NCBI RefSeq assembly: GCF_007859855.1 | Contig: NZ_SJPK01000002.1 | Coordinates: 124,001-188,000, forward strand | Source of the DNA: Allorhodopirellula solitaria | Lineage (GTDB): Bacteria > Planctomycetota > Planctomycetia > Pirellulales > Pirellulaceae | Direction of reading: 5' to 3' | Length of the DNA: 64,000 nucleotides | Shown here: positions 26,428 through 35,391 of the stretch, piece after piece | How the letters are laid out: every line of letters begins with the position of its first letter | Numbering within the stretch: position 1 is the first letter of the stretch | Program-made: the position numbers and the translations under genes | The notes under the pieces: model-generated | Told to the model about the DNA's origin: nothing | The model's input: the letters and a program-made list of their open reading frames with translations, nothing else | Databases searched by the model: none

Positions 26428-28680
26428 TCACGCCCCGTCGCCCAGATCGAGCCTCTCTCCGTAGCGTCTCAAGACCTGATCACGCAGCGCCGCCGATTCC
26501 GGCTCCTCCATCGCCGGGTCTTCATCGATCAGGTCCTGGGCCATCGCCCGGGCAACCTGCAGCGTCTCGACGTCGCGGTTCAAGTCCGCGATCCGCAGCG
26601 GGGCGAGGCCACTCTGTTTTTTCCCCAGCAGGTCACCGGGGCCGCGGAGTCGAAAGTCTGCTTCGGCGATCTCAAAGCCGTCCGACGTCTGCTCGAACAC
26701 CTGCAAACGTTCGCTCTCCTCAGGCGACCGCTCGCCGTCGGTAAACACGCACACGTGCGCCGCGTGCCTGCCTCGCGAAATCCGGCCGCGGAGCTGGTGC
26801 AACTGGGCCAGACCGAAGCGATTGGCCCCCAGGATCGTCATCACGGTCGCGTTGGCCACGTCCACGCCCACTTCGATCACGGTCGTGCTGACGAGAACAT
26901 CGATCTCCCCGCCCGCGAACCGCAACATGACAGCCTGCTTGGCCTCCGGCTTCATCCGCCCATGCAGCAATTCAACGCGATGCTCAGGGAAAACGTCGTC
27001 GCGTAAACGCTCAAACGTGCGGCTGACCGAGGTCACGTCTTCAGTCTCCTCCTCCGGCCCGTTCTCTCCGCCGAGCGAATCAGCGTCGCCGGTCGCGTCC
27101 TCTCCGACACGGGGCGCCACCACGTAGGCTTGGCGGCCTTCGGCGAGCCGCTGCCGCACGAAATCCCACCAGCGATCGCGCCATTTGTCGCCCGCAAGAT
27201 AAGTGTGCACTTCCCCCCGCCCAGCAGGCTTCTCGCGCAGCGTGCTGAGGTCGACATCCCCGAACTGCGTCATCGCCACACTTCGCGGGATCGGCGTGGC
27301 CGACATGACGAGGTAGTGCGGATCGATGCCTCCCGAACGCAGCTGCACTCGCTGCCGCACGCCGAATTTGTGCTGTTCATCGATCACGCACAAACCGAGT
27401 GAGTGAAACTCGATGTCATAGACGAGCGCCTGCGTGCCGACGATCAAATCGAGTTCTCCCGCTGCGATCTGGGCGAGGGTTTGACGCCGCTCAGCCGCCG
27501 TCAACGAACCGCACAACAATCCGATTCGCACCCGGCTATCGGCGAGTATTTTGGTGAGGGTTTGGTAGTGCTGACGGGCCAGCACTTCGGTGGGTGCCAT
27601 CAGCGTGGCTTGATGGCCATTGGCAACGGCCAACATCATGGCAAAGATCGCCACCACGGTTTTGCCGCTGCCCACATCGCCCTGCAGCAACCGATTCATG
27701 GGAAACTGCCGTCCCATCTCGCGAGCAATCTCGCTGATCACCCGGTCTTGGTCGGCGGTCAGCTCGAAGGGAAATCGTCGCAGGATGCGCTGCCGAATCT
27801 GGGCCGTGCAGGGCATCTCCGGAGCTTGCAATCGCCCTGTCAACGAGGTGCGCCGCATTGCCAGAGCCAACTGCATCACCAAGAGTTCCTGAAAGACCAA
27901 TCGGGAGCGCGCGGCATTCAATTTTTCCGCTGACGGTGGCGCATGGATATCTCGCAACGTCGTGCCGATATCCGGCAGGTCGCCGACTAGATCGATGCCC
28001 GCTTCCCGTAACCGCGTAGCAGCCTGGCGGCGCAGCGAACCCGGCATCACCTCGGTAATTTCCTCAGCGAGCACGTCGGCCACCCGCCGCGTTAGCCGCC
28101 GCAGCTCGTAATCCTTGATCCCCTCGGTGAGCGGATAGACCGGCAGAATCTCGCCATTCTGCGGAGCCGTTTCCTGCCCCTCGTCACCGCCCAGCTCAGC
28201 CTCGTCGAGCAAGTCGTACTTGGGATGCGAGAACTCCCACCGCAAACCGACGAGTTTCGGTGTGCCGCTGATCCTGACATGGCGATAGAACGTCAGCTGC
28301 TCGGCGCGAAAAGGTTGGTTAAAAAAGACGATCCGGACCGCCCCCGAGTCATTTTCCACGATGGCCGCAAACAGCGATTTGCCGGGCGTCCGCGAGACCA
28401 ATTCGGCATCGGTAATCTTCCCCACAAAAGTTGCTGCGACGCCTTCACGCAGGTCATCCACTCGGGTCGGCGGTGGCGGAAACTGATGCTCTCGCGGGAA
28501 AAAGAACAGCACATCCTGAGCCTTGCGAAGCCCGAGTTTTCGCAACCGATCAGCCCGCGCGGGCCCCATTCCAGGGAGATACTGCAGCGGCGTGCTGAGC
28601 TCAAATTCAGCCGTCCGAGCCGTCGCTGACTGCGATGGCGGCACGGCAATCGGCGGCGTGGGGTTCGCTGGATCGGTCAC
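26428..28680 (-). CDS. recG: ATP-dependent DNA helicase RecG
   Basis: A 750-residue protein, slightly longer than E. coli RecG (693) because of a Pro/Ala-rich N-terminus and an insertion rich in acidic residues (about 530-550). RecG remodels stalled forks and Holliday junctions. The OB-fold wedge lies around 60-170 (FVGKITDAELVSRTPGK). Helicase motifs: Walker A GDVGSGKT near 335, LMAPTEVLARQHY, DEQH motif VIDEQHKFGVRQR near 433, SATPIPRS, and C-terminal VSTTVIEVGVDVANATVM, followed by HQLRGRISRGRHAAHV. All residues needed for activity appear present. It precedes the tRNA-Leu gene, which is on the other strand. Confidence 0.95.
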   Translation of the reverse strand: MTDPANPTPPIAVPPSQSATARTAEFELSTPLQYLPGMGPARADRLRKLGLRKAQDVLFFFPREHQFPPPPTRVDDLREGVAATFVGKITDAELVSRTPGKSLFAAIVENDSGAVRIVFFNQPFRAEQLTFYRHVRISGTPKLVGLRWEFSHPKYDLLDEAELGGDEGQETAPQNGEILPVYPLTEGIKDYELRRLTRRVADVLAEEITEVMPGSLRRQAATRLREAGIDLVGDLPDIGTTLRDIHAPPSAEKLNAARSRLVFQELLVMQLALAMRRTSLTGRLQAPEMPCTAQIRQRILRRFPFELTADQDRVISEIAREMGRQFPMNRLLQGDVGSGKTVVAIFAMMLAVANGHQATLMAPTEVLARQHYQTLTKILADSRVRIGLLCGSLTAAERRQTLAQIAAGELDLIVGTQALVYDIEFHSLGLCVIDEQHKFGVRQRVQLRSGGIDPHYLVMSATPIPRSVAMTQFGDVDLSTLREKPAGRGEVHTYLAGDKWRDRWWDFVRQRLAEGRQAYVVAPRVGEDATGDADSLGGENGPEEETEDVTSVSRTFERLRDDVFPEHRVELLHGRMKPEAKQAVMLRFAGGEIDVLVSTTVIEVGVDVANATVMTILGANRFGLAQLHQLRGRISRGRHAAHVCVFTDGERSPEESERLQVFEQTSDGFEIAEADFRLRGPGDLLGKKQSGLAPLRIADLNRDVETLQVARAMAQDLIDEDPAMEEPESAALRDQVLRRYGERLDLGDGA

Positions 28681-28838
28681 AACAGCAGGCTTCGGGATGA
28701 AACGGCACGGGTAGTCGGTATTCTACCACCTTATCCTAACGCTCGGCCGTGGGCGGCCAAAGACCGAAAGAGCTCGCAGCTTCGCAAAGCAATGGCTTGC
28801 CGAAAATCCTGCGAGACGATATTCTGGGCCGCTCACAT

Positions 28839-28923
28839 GCGGATGTGGCGGAATTGGCAGACGCGCTAGACTCAGGATCTAGTGTCCGATAAGGACGTGG
28901 AGGTTCGAATCCTCTCATCCGTA
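28839..28923 (+). tRNA. tRNA-Leu (anticodon CAG)
   Basis: An 85-base class II tRNA. The acceptor stem pairs GCGGATG with CATCCGT (one G-U pair) plus discriminator A. The D arm includes TGGCGGAATTGGCAGACGC. The anticodon stem CTAGA/TCTAG encloses CTCAGGA, giving anticodon CAG (leucine, codon CUG). The variable arm TGTCCGATAAGGACG is long, as in tRNA-Leu. The T arm GAGGTTCGAATCCTC is canonical. CCA is not encoded. Confidence 0.95.
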
Positions 28924-29100
28924 CTGGTGGAGACGGCAGTGCTTTTGCATCGCGAGCCGGCGCGTTCTTCTGGGATCCGCTCGGCTCAGGCAGTCGCCGA
29001 TCCACCCGCCCATGGCGATCGTCCTACGGGCCTTTCTTCGAAATGGTTTCGCCGACATCGTGCGTTCGTCCAGCAACGAAAAATCGCTTTTTCTACCGTG

Positions 29101-29778
29101 ATGGATCTGCATCGCGCACGGCTGACCAGGGCGGTTTCCATTGGGTTGCAGGGGCTGATTATCGCCTCCTTGCTCGCCTTCGCCCTCGAGACGTTGCCCG
29201 ATCTCTCAGAGAAACAGAGACGGTGGCTGCGATGGTTCGAGGTGTTCACCGTTGCTGTTTTTACCGTCGAATACGTGGCTCGGATTGCGATGGCTGAGAA
29301 ACCGCTGCGATTTGCCTTCAGTTTCTTTGGCATCGTCGACCTATTGGCCATTCTGCCCTTCTACTTGCAGCTCGGCTTTGACCTCCGCTCACTACGGGCT
29401 CTGCGATTGTTACGGCTCTTTCGGATACTCAAGCTGGGAAGATACAACAAGGCAATCCAGCGATTTCACCGCGCAGCGGTGATTGCTCATGAGGAATTGG
29501 TGTTGTTTTTGAGCGCTGCTGGCATCGTGTTGTATTTGGCCGCCGTGGGAATTTACCAGTTCGAGAACGAAGCGCAGCCCGAGGCATTTGCATCTGTATT
29601 CCACAGCTTGTGGTGGGCAGTCTGCACCCTCACCACGGTGGGCTATGGCGACGTGTACCCGGTAACCAACGGCGGCAAGTGTTTCACCTTTGTGATCCTA
29701 TTGGTTGGCTTGGGGATCGTGGCAGTTCCAGCCGGGTTGGTCGCCTCGGCGCTCTCGCAGGCCCGCGACATGGAATAG
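29101..29778 (+). CDS. Voltage-gated potassium channel subunit (six-transmembrane)
   Basis: A 225-residue inner-membrane protein starting at the ATG at 29101. The frame is open further upstream but runs back into the tRNA-Leu gene, so that part is not coding. Six hydrophobic segments are visible. The fourth has the voltage-sensor pattern of Arg every third residue (LRALRLLRLFRILKLGR, about 96-113). The pore helix and selectivity filter TTVGYGD lie near 180-186 between the last two helices. This matches the compact bacterial Kv (KvAP-like) family, and no cytoplasmic RCK or cyclic-nucleotide domain follows. It should form a tetramer and conduct K+. No functional partner is adjacent. Confidence 0.9.
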   Translation: MDLHRARLTRAVSIGLQGLIIASLLAFALETLPDLSEKQRRWLRWFEVFTVAVFTVEYVARIAMAEKPLRFAFSFFGIVDLLAILPFYLQLGFDLRSLRALRLLRLFRILKLGRYNKAIQRFHRAAVIAHEELVLFLSAAGIVLYLAAVGIYQFENEAQPEAFASVFHSLWWAVCTLTTVGYGDVYPVTNGGKCFTFVILLVGLGIVAVPAGLVASALSQARDME

Positions 29779-29876
29779 CTGGGGGCTTCTTGCGTTTCAG
29801 GCAAATTCGGGGCAAGCTACGTCAGCGAGTCACCTGCCGGCCGCAACCGTAAGCAATCACACCGAGATCAAGCGTC

Positions 29877-32800
29877 ATGCCCGCTACCGCGAAACCTCTT
29901 GCCTCCCAATCGCTCACACGGACTCAAACCTGCATCTGCCAAATTCTGGCGATCGCCGGCGAGGCGATCGATCGATCCAACCTAAACAAACTGCTCAAAT
30001 CGATCGATTGGCCAGGGCGGGCTCCCAAGGTCACAACCATCGCGGCGTTAGGTCCCGGCCTCGATAAACTCATGAAAGCAGGTCAAATCGAGAAGGGGTC
30101 TTACCAAAGCGTCATCATGCATCCTGCCAACCGATCGCGTTGGATCATGGCAGCCTGGAAGGACGGCAGCTTTGATGGGATCAGCGAAACGATTCAGAAA
30201 AAATGGCCTCTGGAGAGTGAAAGCTACCGCCGCCTCAACCCCAAACACATCGCTCGCGACTTAAAGATCGCATTCTTCCGGGGTGATCGAGAATCACTCG
30301 ATACGCTCGCTGAGCAAGTCCACCCACCGACTAATTTCAGCACCTTCGTCAATCCCTTTGACGCCACGTTTTTCGCCAAGCTACCGCTCGTTTCCCAACA
30401 GCGATACCTCGCCGATGCGATACCCCAGTCGATCATGAGCGGTAAAGGCAGTGCCGATCTCGCGTCGCTCGCAGCCGACGTGCTGGCTGAATCGGAACAG
30501 CTTGATGAAGACTTTGTGATGGCGATCGCCGACGCGTACCTCGCTGCGGGCAACTTCGCCGCCTTGCAGGAACTCGACGATCGTCTCGGCAATTTAGTGC
30601 CTTCGATCTCCGGCTACGGAGAGCTCCTGCGAGGAAACTTCGATGAGGCCCGCAAGGCCTTCCAAAACGTCATCCTGAAATACAAAGATGCCGGTCGGAT
30701 ATCTGACGCCGCTGTCAACTCACTAGCGGGTGTCTACTTCCTCCTGTTGTCGATCGGATCGGACGCCTCGGCATCAAAATCGCAAATCAGCTCCACGATC
30801 AAACGCATCCGCGCTAGCGGGGATCACTATGCGTCCCTGGTGCCCCTCTTCGAGTGCGCGAAAAAATTCCACGACAATCCCCATTCGCCCCCTCAGTTTG
30901 TCGAGGATCTCGGCACGCTAGCCCAAGCACCGCTGGGTCGATTGGTTGCGGGGTACCTCTGGGTTTGGAAGGTCGCCCCGGCCGATGCACCGCTGGCGTT
31001 GCCCGGTTTCCCCAACGGCTGTCTCGACTACGCGCCCCTCGGGTATCGATACTTGGCGGCGGAACTGGCCGCCTTGGCGGGCGAAACACCTCTCGATCTT
31101 CACGCCGAACTCAGCGATGTCGCTGAGCAACTGCATCAACACGTAGGATCGCGTAGCCTCGTCAACTGGCAGCGTCCGATTCCGCAGTGGCAGACAGCAC
31201 TCGATGCGATCCGCGGTTTGACCACGACCCAGACCAGCAGTGGCGAGGTGGGTACCGAAGAGGTCTTCACCGACGAGCGCATGATCTGGGAACTGAATTG
31301 TCGAAAAGGGGAGTCCTGGGTCGATGTTCGCCCGTTCATTCAAAAACGATCCGGCAAGGCGTGGACCAAGGGCAGACCCGTGGCGCTGGAGCGAATCTAT
31401 ACCAAGCACCAGGATGCCGAGTTCCATTTCCTTACGGACCAGGACCAATTGATCTGCAAATCGTTGGATAGCGAATCCTATCGAGGCCATTACGGATACC
31501 TGGAAACGTCGTACAACTTTGACGACGCGAAACTGGCCGCTGCCCTCGTTAACCATCCCCGTTTGTTCGCCGTCGGTGAGCGGCAACGAACGGTGGAAGT
31601 GAGCGAGTCCAGTCCTGAACTGAAGATCGACCGCTCCGAAGCGGGCAGGATCTCCATTTCGCTCCAACCACCGCCGACACGGGCCGCGATCGAGAATGGG
31701 TTTCAGTTTGCCAAGGTCGACTCGCACCACTATGCCGTCGTACGATACACGCCCCAGCAATTGAAATTGCACAAGGTTCTCGATGGCACGCTGTCGCTGC
31801 CTGCTGCCGCGGAATCGGCCGCCATGGCAGCGATCAGCCCGCTAGCTTCCATGGTCACGATCCACTCGGAAGTGGAACTCGAAATGCAGGCAGACCAAAA
31901 CGTCGCTCCCCACTCCGATTCGCATCTCCACGCCATCCCCTATGAAGCTGGCCTGCAGCTCGATTTTCGCGTTCGCCCCTTCGGCGACGACGGGCCTTTC
32001 TTCGCACCCGGCGTCGGTCCCGAAACCGTAGTTGCCAAAATCGGCAACGAAACATTTGCCACCAAGCGGCAAATCCATACCGAACGTGAACAGCTGGCCT
32101 CGGTCTTGATGGACTGCCCCTCCCTGTTAGCCGAACTCGGCCGCAAGCCGGGGGATTCGGCAGAGGATCTCGGTGCCGAAACGATCTACCTGTCCACGTC
32201 CACCCAAGCTCTCGAGGCGCTGTTGGAACTCGAAGCCGCTGTGTCGCGTGGGCAGTTAACAATGCACTGGCCGCGTGGCCAGTCGCTGCAATTGATAGCC
32301 GAATCATCGGGCCGCGACTTCCGGGTCGACATTCGCCGCGACCGTGATTGGTTCGCCGCATCGGGAACACTCCAAGTCAACGATTCTCTCTCCTTGGACA
32401 TGATGCAGTTGCTCGACATGGTCGACGCCAGCCCCAACCGTTTTGTGCAGCTCGATGACGGTCGCTTCTTGGCCTTGACCAACCAGTTTCGCCAACATCT
32501 CGAAGCGATGTCCGCTTATGGCGACCACAATCAAGACCGGCTTCGCATCCCACCTATCCGCGCCCTCGCGATCCAAGACGTCGATGAGACCTGCCAAGTC
32601 AAATCGGATAAGCATTGGAAAGATTGTCTGCGACGGATTCGTGACGCCGATGAGATCGATTACACCATCCCCTCAACACTGACCACCGACCTGCGCGACT
32701 ACCAACGCGAAGGCTTTGAATGGATGGCGAGACTATCCCAGTGGGGAGCCGGCGCGTGCCTGGCCGATGACATGGGGTTGGGCAAGACGATCCAAACACT

Positions 32801-34118
32801 CGCTTTGCTACTGCACCGCGCCAACGGACCGACCGGTTCGAGCAAAACACGCGGCCGCAAATCCAACCGTGCGGCCACCCATTCCATCGGCCCCGCGCTC
32901 GTGGTCGCACCGACATCGGTCGGGTTCAACTGGGCCAGCGAAATCAACCGCTACGCACCGACCCTGACCCCGCACCTGTTCGGCCCCGGCGATCGCGCCG
33001 AGATGCTCCACGGTCTCGGACCTCGCGACGTGGTGATCTGCAGCTACGGGCTGCTTCACCAAGAAGCTGAAAAACTGCATGCTCAAAACTGGCATACGAT
33101 CGTGCTCGACGAAGCACAAGCGATCAAGAACGCCGACACCCGGCGGTCCGAAGCCGCGATGAAGCTGACCAGTGACTTCCGGCTGATCCTGACCGGAACG
33201 CCGATGGAAAACCATCTCGGCGAGCTCTGGAATCTATTCCAATTCATCAACCCTGGCTTGCTGGGTTCACGCGACAGCTTCAATCAGAAGTTTGCCATCC
33301 CAATCGAACGCGACAACGATAACGAGGCCCGGCGTTACCTCAAGAAGTTGATCCAACCCTTCATCTTGCGACGCACCAAGTCGCAGGTTCTCGATGAACT
33401 TCCCTCACGCACTGAGATCACACTGCAGGTCGAACTGAGCGACGAAGAAACGGCGATGTACGAAGCTCTTCGGCGAAAAGCGGTCAAGAATCTCGAGGAC
33501 ACCAACGACGACGATCGCCCCACCCACATCAAAATCCTCGCCGAACTGATGCGACTGCGGCGGTTCTGCTGCCACCCCGATCTGGTCACGCCCAATGCAG
33601 GGATCCCCGCGACCAAACTCGCGTTGTTCAACGAAACCATTTCCGAACTGCTGGAAGGTAATCACAAAGTGCTGGTCTTCAGCCAGTTCGTCGATCATCT
33701 TTCGATCCTGAAAGCGGAACTTGATCAGCGCGGGATCTCGTATCAGTACCTCGACGGCTCGACACCGGCCGCCCAACGCAAGAAACGCGTCGAAGCGTTT
33801 CAAGCTGGCGAGGGAGATGTGTTCTTGATCAGCCTCAAGGCCGGGGGTGTTGGTTTGAACCTGACCGCCGCCGACTACGTCATGCACATGGACCCATGGT
33901 GGAATCCTGCGGTCGAGGACCAAGCCAGCGACCGGGCCCACCGCCTCGGCCAACAACGCCCCGTCACGATCTACCGCTTCATCACCACGGATACGGTCGA
34001 GGAGCGCATCCTCCAACTGCACTCGCAAAAACGAGACCTCGCCGACAGCCTCCTGGAAGGCACCGACCGCCCAGGCAAGTTGTCGACCGAAGAGCTCCTC
34101 AAACTCATCCAAAGCTAA
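29877..34118 (+). CDS. SNF2-family DEAD-like helicase (RapA/HepA-like) with long unique N-terminus
   Basis: A 1413-residue protein. The SNF2 ATPase core occupies about residues 935-1413: LRDYQREGFEWMARL, Walker A DDMGLGKT near 962-969, PTSVGFNW, DEAQAIKN near 1078, LTGTPMENHLGELW, then the second lobe with VFSQFVDHLSIL, LDGSTPAAQRKK, SLKAGGVGLNLTAADYV and DQASDRAHRLGQ. Such enzymes translocate on duplex DNA to remodel DNA-bound proteins. The first 930 residues have no domain I recognise; they look helical at first (about 1-420, TPR-like spacing in places), then mixed. It starts 98 bases after the potassium channel gene. The same architecture is common in planctomycetes, with an unknown role. 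Confidence 0.9.
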   Translation: MPATAKPLASQSLTRTQTCICQILAIAGEAIDRSNLNKLLKSIDWPGRAPKVTTIAALGPGLDKLMKAGQIEKGSYQSVIMHPANRSRWIMAAWKDGSFDGISETIQKKWPLESESYRRLNPKHIARDLKIAFFRGDRESLDTLAEQVHPPTNFSTFVNPFDATFFAKLPLVSQQRYLADAIPQSIMSGKGSADLASLAADVLAESEQLDEDFVMAIADAYLAAGNFAALQELDDRLGNLVPSISGYGELLRGNFDEARKAFQNVILKYKDAGRISDAAVNSLAGVYFLLLSIGSDASASKSQISSTIKRIRASGDHYASLVPLFECAKKFHDNPHSPPQFVEDLGTLAQAPLGRLVAGYLWVWKVAPADAPLALPGFPNGCLDYAPLGYRYLAAELAALAGETPLDLHAELSDVAEQLHQHVGSRSLVNWQRPIPQWQTALDAIRGLTTTQTSSGEVGTEEVFTDERMIWELNCRKGESWVDVRPFIQKRSGKAWTKGRPVALERIYTKHQDAEFHFLTDQDQLICKSLDSESYRGHYGYLETSYNFDDAKLAAALVNHPRLFAVGERQRTVEVSESSPELKIDRSEAGRISISLQPPPTRAAIENGFQFAKVDSHHYAVVRYTPQQLKLHKVLDGTLSLPAAAESAAMAAISPLASMVTIHSEVELEMQADQNVAPHSDSHLHAIPYEAGLQLDFRVRPFGDDGPFFAPGVGPETVVAKIGNETFATKRQIHTEREQLASVLMDCPSLLAELGRKPGDSAEDLGAETIYLSTSTQALEALLELEAAVSRGQLTMHWPRGQSLQLIAESSGRDFRVDIRRDRDWFAASGTLQVNDSLSLDMMQLLDMVDASPNRFVQLDDGRFLALTNQFRQHLEAMSAYGDHNQDRLRIPPIRALAIQDVDETCQVKSDKHWKDCLRRIRDADEIDYTIPSTLTTDLRDYQREGFEWMARLSQWGAGACLADDMGLGKTIQTLALLLHRANGPTGSSKTRGRKSNRAATHSIGPALVVAPTSVGFNWASEINRYAPTLTPHLFGPGDRAEMLHGLGPRDVVICSYGLLHQEAEKLHAQNWHTIVLDEAQAIKNADTRRSEAAMKLTSDFRLILTGTPMENHLGELWNLFQFINPGLLGSRDSFNQKFAIPIERDNDNEARRYLKKLIQPFILRRTKSQVLDELPSRTEITLQVELSDEETAMYEALRRKAVKNLEDTNDDDRPTHIKILAELMRLRRFCCHPDLVTPNAGIPATKLALFNETISELLEGNHKVLVFSQFVDHLSILKAELDQRGISYQYLDGSTPAAQRKKRVEAFQAGEGDVFLISLKAGGVGLNLTAADYVMHMDPWWNPAVEDQASDRAHRLGQQRPVTIYRFITTDTVEERILQLHSQKRDLADSLLEGTDRPGKLSTEELLKLIQS

Positions 34119-34185
34119 GGAACGCGGGCGGAATCAATATCGTCGTGGACGAAGCAAGGCGTTCCGCGTTGCCCACAAGTTTGCT

Positions 34186-34437
34186 CCCCCGTGTGCTTGT
34201 CACACGGGAAGCTAAGTTTTGCAATCAGAAAACCGCAGCATCGACACGCGTTCCCCTGTCAGCTTGTCTGACAGGAAACCGAGCCGACAAACGTTGCTGT
34301 CATGCGGGGCAAGCCCACATGGGGGCGGAGCGAACCCTCCATTTTTCTAATCACAAAACGGAGATTCCTGTCAGACAAGCTGACAGGGGATCTGATATGT
34401 GTGGATGATGACAGACTCGTCGCCTCGTCCACTACCG
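34186..34437. repeat. Composite palindromic element, copy B (inverse of copy A)
   Basis: Within the 385-base gap after the SNF2 gene. It contains a CCCGTGTG/CACACGGG hairpin (34186-34206), CCCTGTCAGCTTGTCTGACAGG near 34254 and its reverse complement near 34368, then CTCGTCGCCTCGTCCACTAC near 34410-34430. These modules match copy A (25.34-25.56 kb) in reverse orientation, including the shared CATCGACACGCGTTCC and TCTAATCACAAAACGGAGAT stretches. Central sequence differs (GCGGGGCAAGCCC here). Confidence 0.75.
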
Positions 34438-34503
34438 AAAGGGTTTCGCAGAACACGCTATTGATTGATCACGTGATGCTGGCAGCTAGCTCCTGCCGAC
34501 GGT

Positions 34504-35052
34504 TCAACCGATCCTGCCGAGCCAAGTCCCCTGGTCGATGACATCGCTGATAAACATCTGCTGAGCAACCAGGATCGACTCTTGGAGCTGTTCCGCGGTG
34601 ACTGACCCAGCCTTGTTCTCAACATCCAGCGTTCCCGTTGCATCTCGCAGGAACTCAACCTGGTATCCGCGATGAAAGGCTTGACGGGCCGTCGTATCGC
34701 AGCACACCTGAGTCATGTAACCCGCGATGCAAACCGTGTCGATGTTTCTCTCCTTCAGAAAACCATCCAAGGGTGTATCGGTGAAAGACCCCGGCAATTG
34801 CTTGTCGACCAACAGATCACGTGGTCGGGAGTCGACTTCGTCGAGCAACTGCCACATGTCGCTGCCCTTGCGAAAGACAGGCGACTCGGGGTCCGCTTGA
34901 TGATGGCGTATCACCACCGTGGGAATCTTCGCTTGCTCGGCGGCGTCCATTGATTCCAAAATCGCCTCGAGATGACCGACCGGATATCGAATGGGAAACG
35001 CGCCGTCGAAATACTCACGCTGCACGTCAATCACTAAGAGGGCTCTGTTCAT
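34504..35052 (-). CDS. Isochorismatase-family cysteine hydrolase
   Basis: A 182-residue cytoplasmic hydrolase from the ATG at 35052. It has the conserved catalytic triad of the family: Asp in LLVIDVQREYF (about residue 9), Lys in LLVDKQLPGSF (about 96) and Cys in AGYMTQVCCDTTARQA (about 131). Family members cleave isochorismate, nicotinamide or related amides. Substrate cannot be read from the sequence. The frame is open for 20 more residues upstream, but that part overlaps a composite low-conservation region. The gene is flanked by repeats (copy B) and the sulfatase gene on the same strand. Confidence 0.88.
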   Translation of the reverse strand: MNRALLVIDVQREYFDGAFPIRYPVGHLEAILESMDAAEQAKIPTVVIRHHQADPESPVFRKGSDMWQLLDEVDSRPRDLLVDKQLPGSFTDTPLDGFLKERNIDTVCIAGYMTQVCCDTTARQAFHRGYQVEFLRDATGTLDVENKAGSVTAEQLQESILVAQQMFISDVIDQGTWLGRIG

Positions 35053-35391
35053 CTGAAAACCTGGCGATGTCGGGGATACGAATCGAAGGATGAGTATAAA
35101 CCCAGGCTCCACATTTCGTGTAGGTCGTGCAGTTTTTTGGGTTCATCCGACGGAGGCGTGGGCTGGAGATCTTGGAGACATGGCTCCAGTATCCAATGAT
35201 TGATTTGTCGGAGATGAGAGTGAATTTTAGCCTGGATCTGCCGAGAGAAACGCAGCCGAACTCGAATGGCGTGGACTCAGTGAGCCGACGGCGCGTAAGC
35301 GGACGGGTGGGCGGCGTTACCCGGGTCCTCACGGCACTCGGGTCAACACTGCGAGGCCAACGTCGATTCAATCGACAGCTCGTTGCGGCAC
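35053..35391. other. Gap with no supported gene between hydrolase and sulfatase
   Basis: I see no gene in these 339 bases. A short TGGGTTCATCCGACGG stretch near 35139 also occurs at about 10971 next to a repeat, so this may include repeat remnants. An open frame runs across it but has no codon bias or homology. Confidence 0.35.

Noticed and set aside
28882-29100. N-terminal extension of the potassium channel frame
   Set aside because: It runs through the tRNA-Leu gene; the Met at 29101 directly precedes the first helix.
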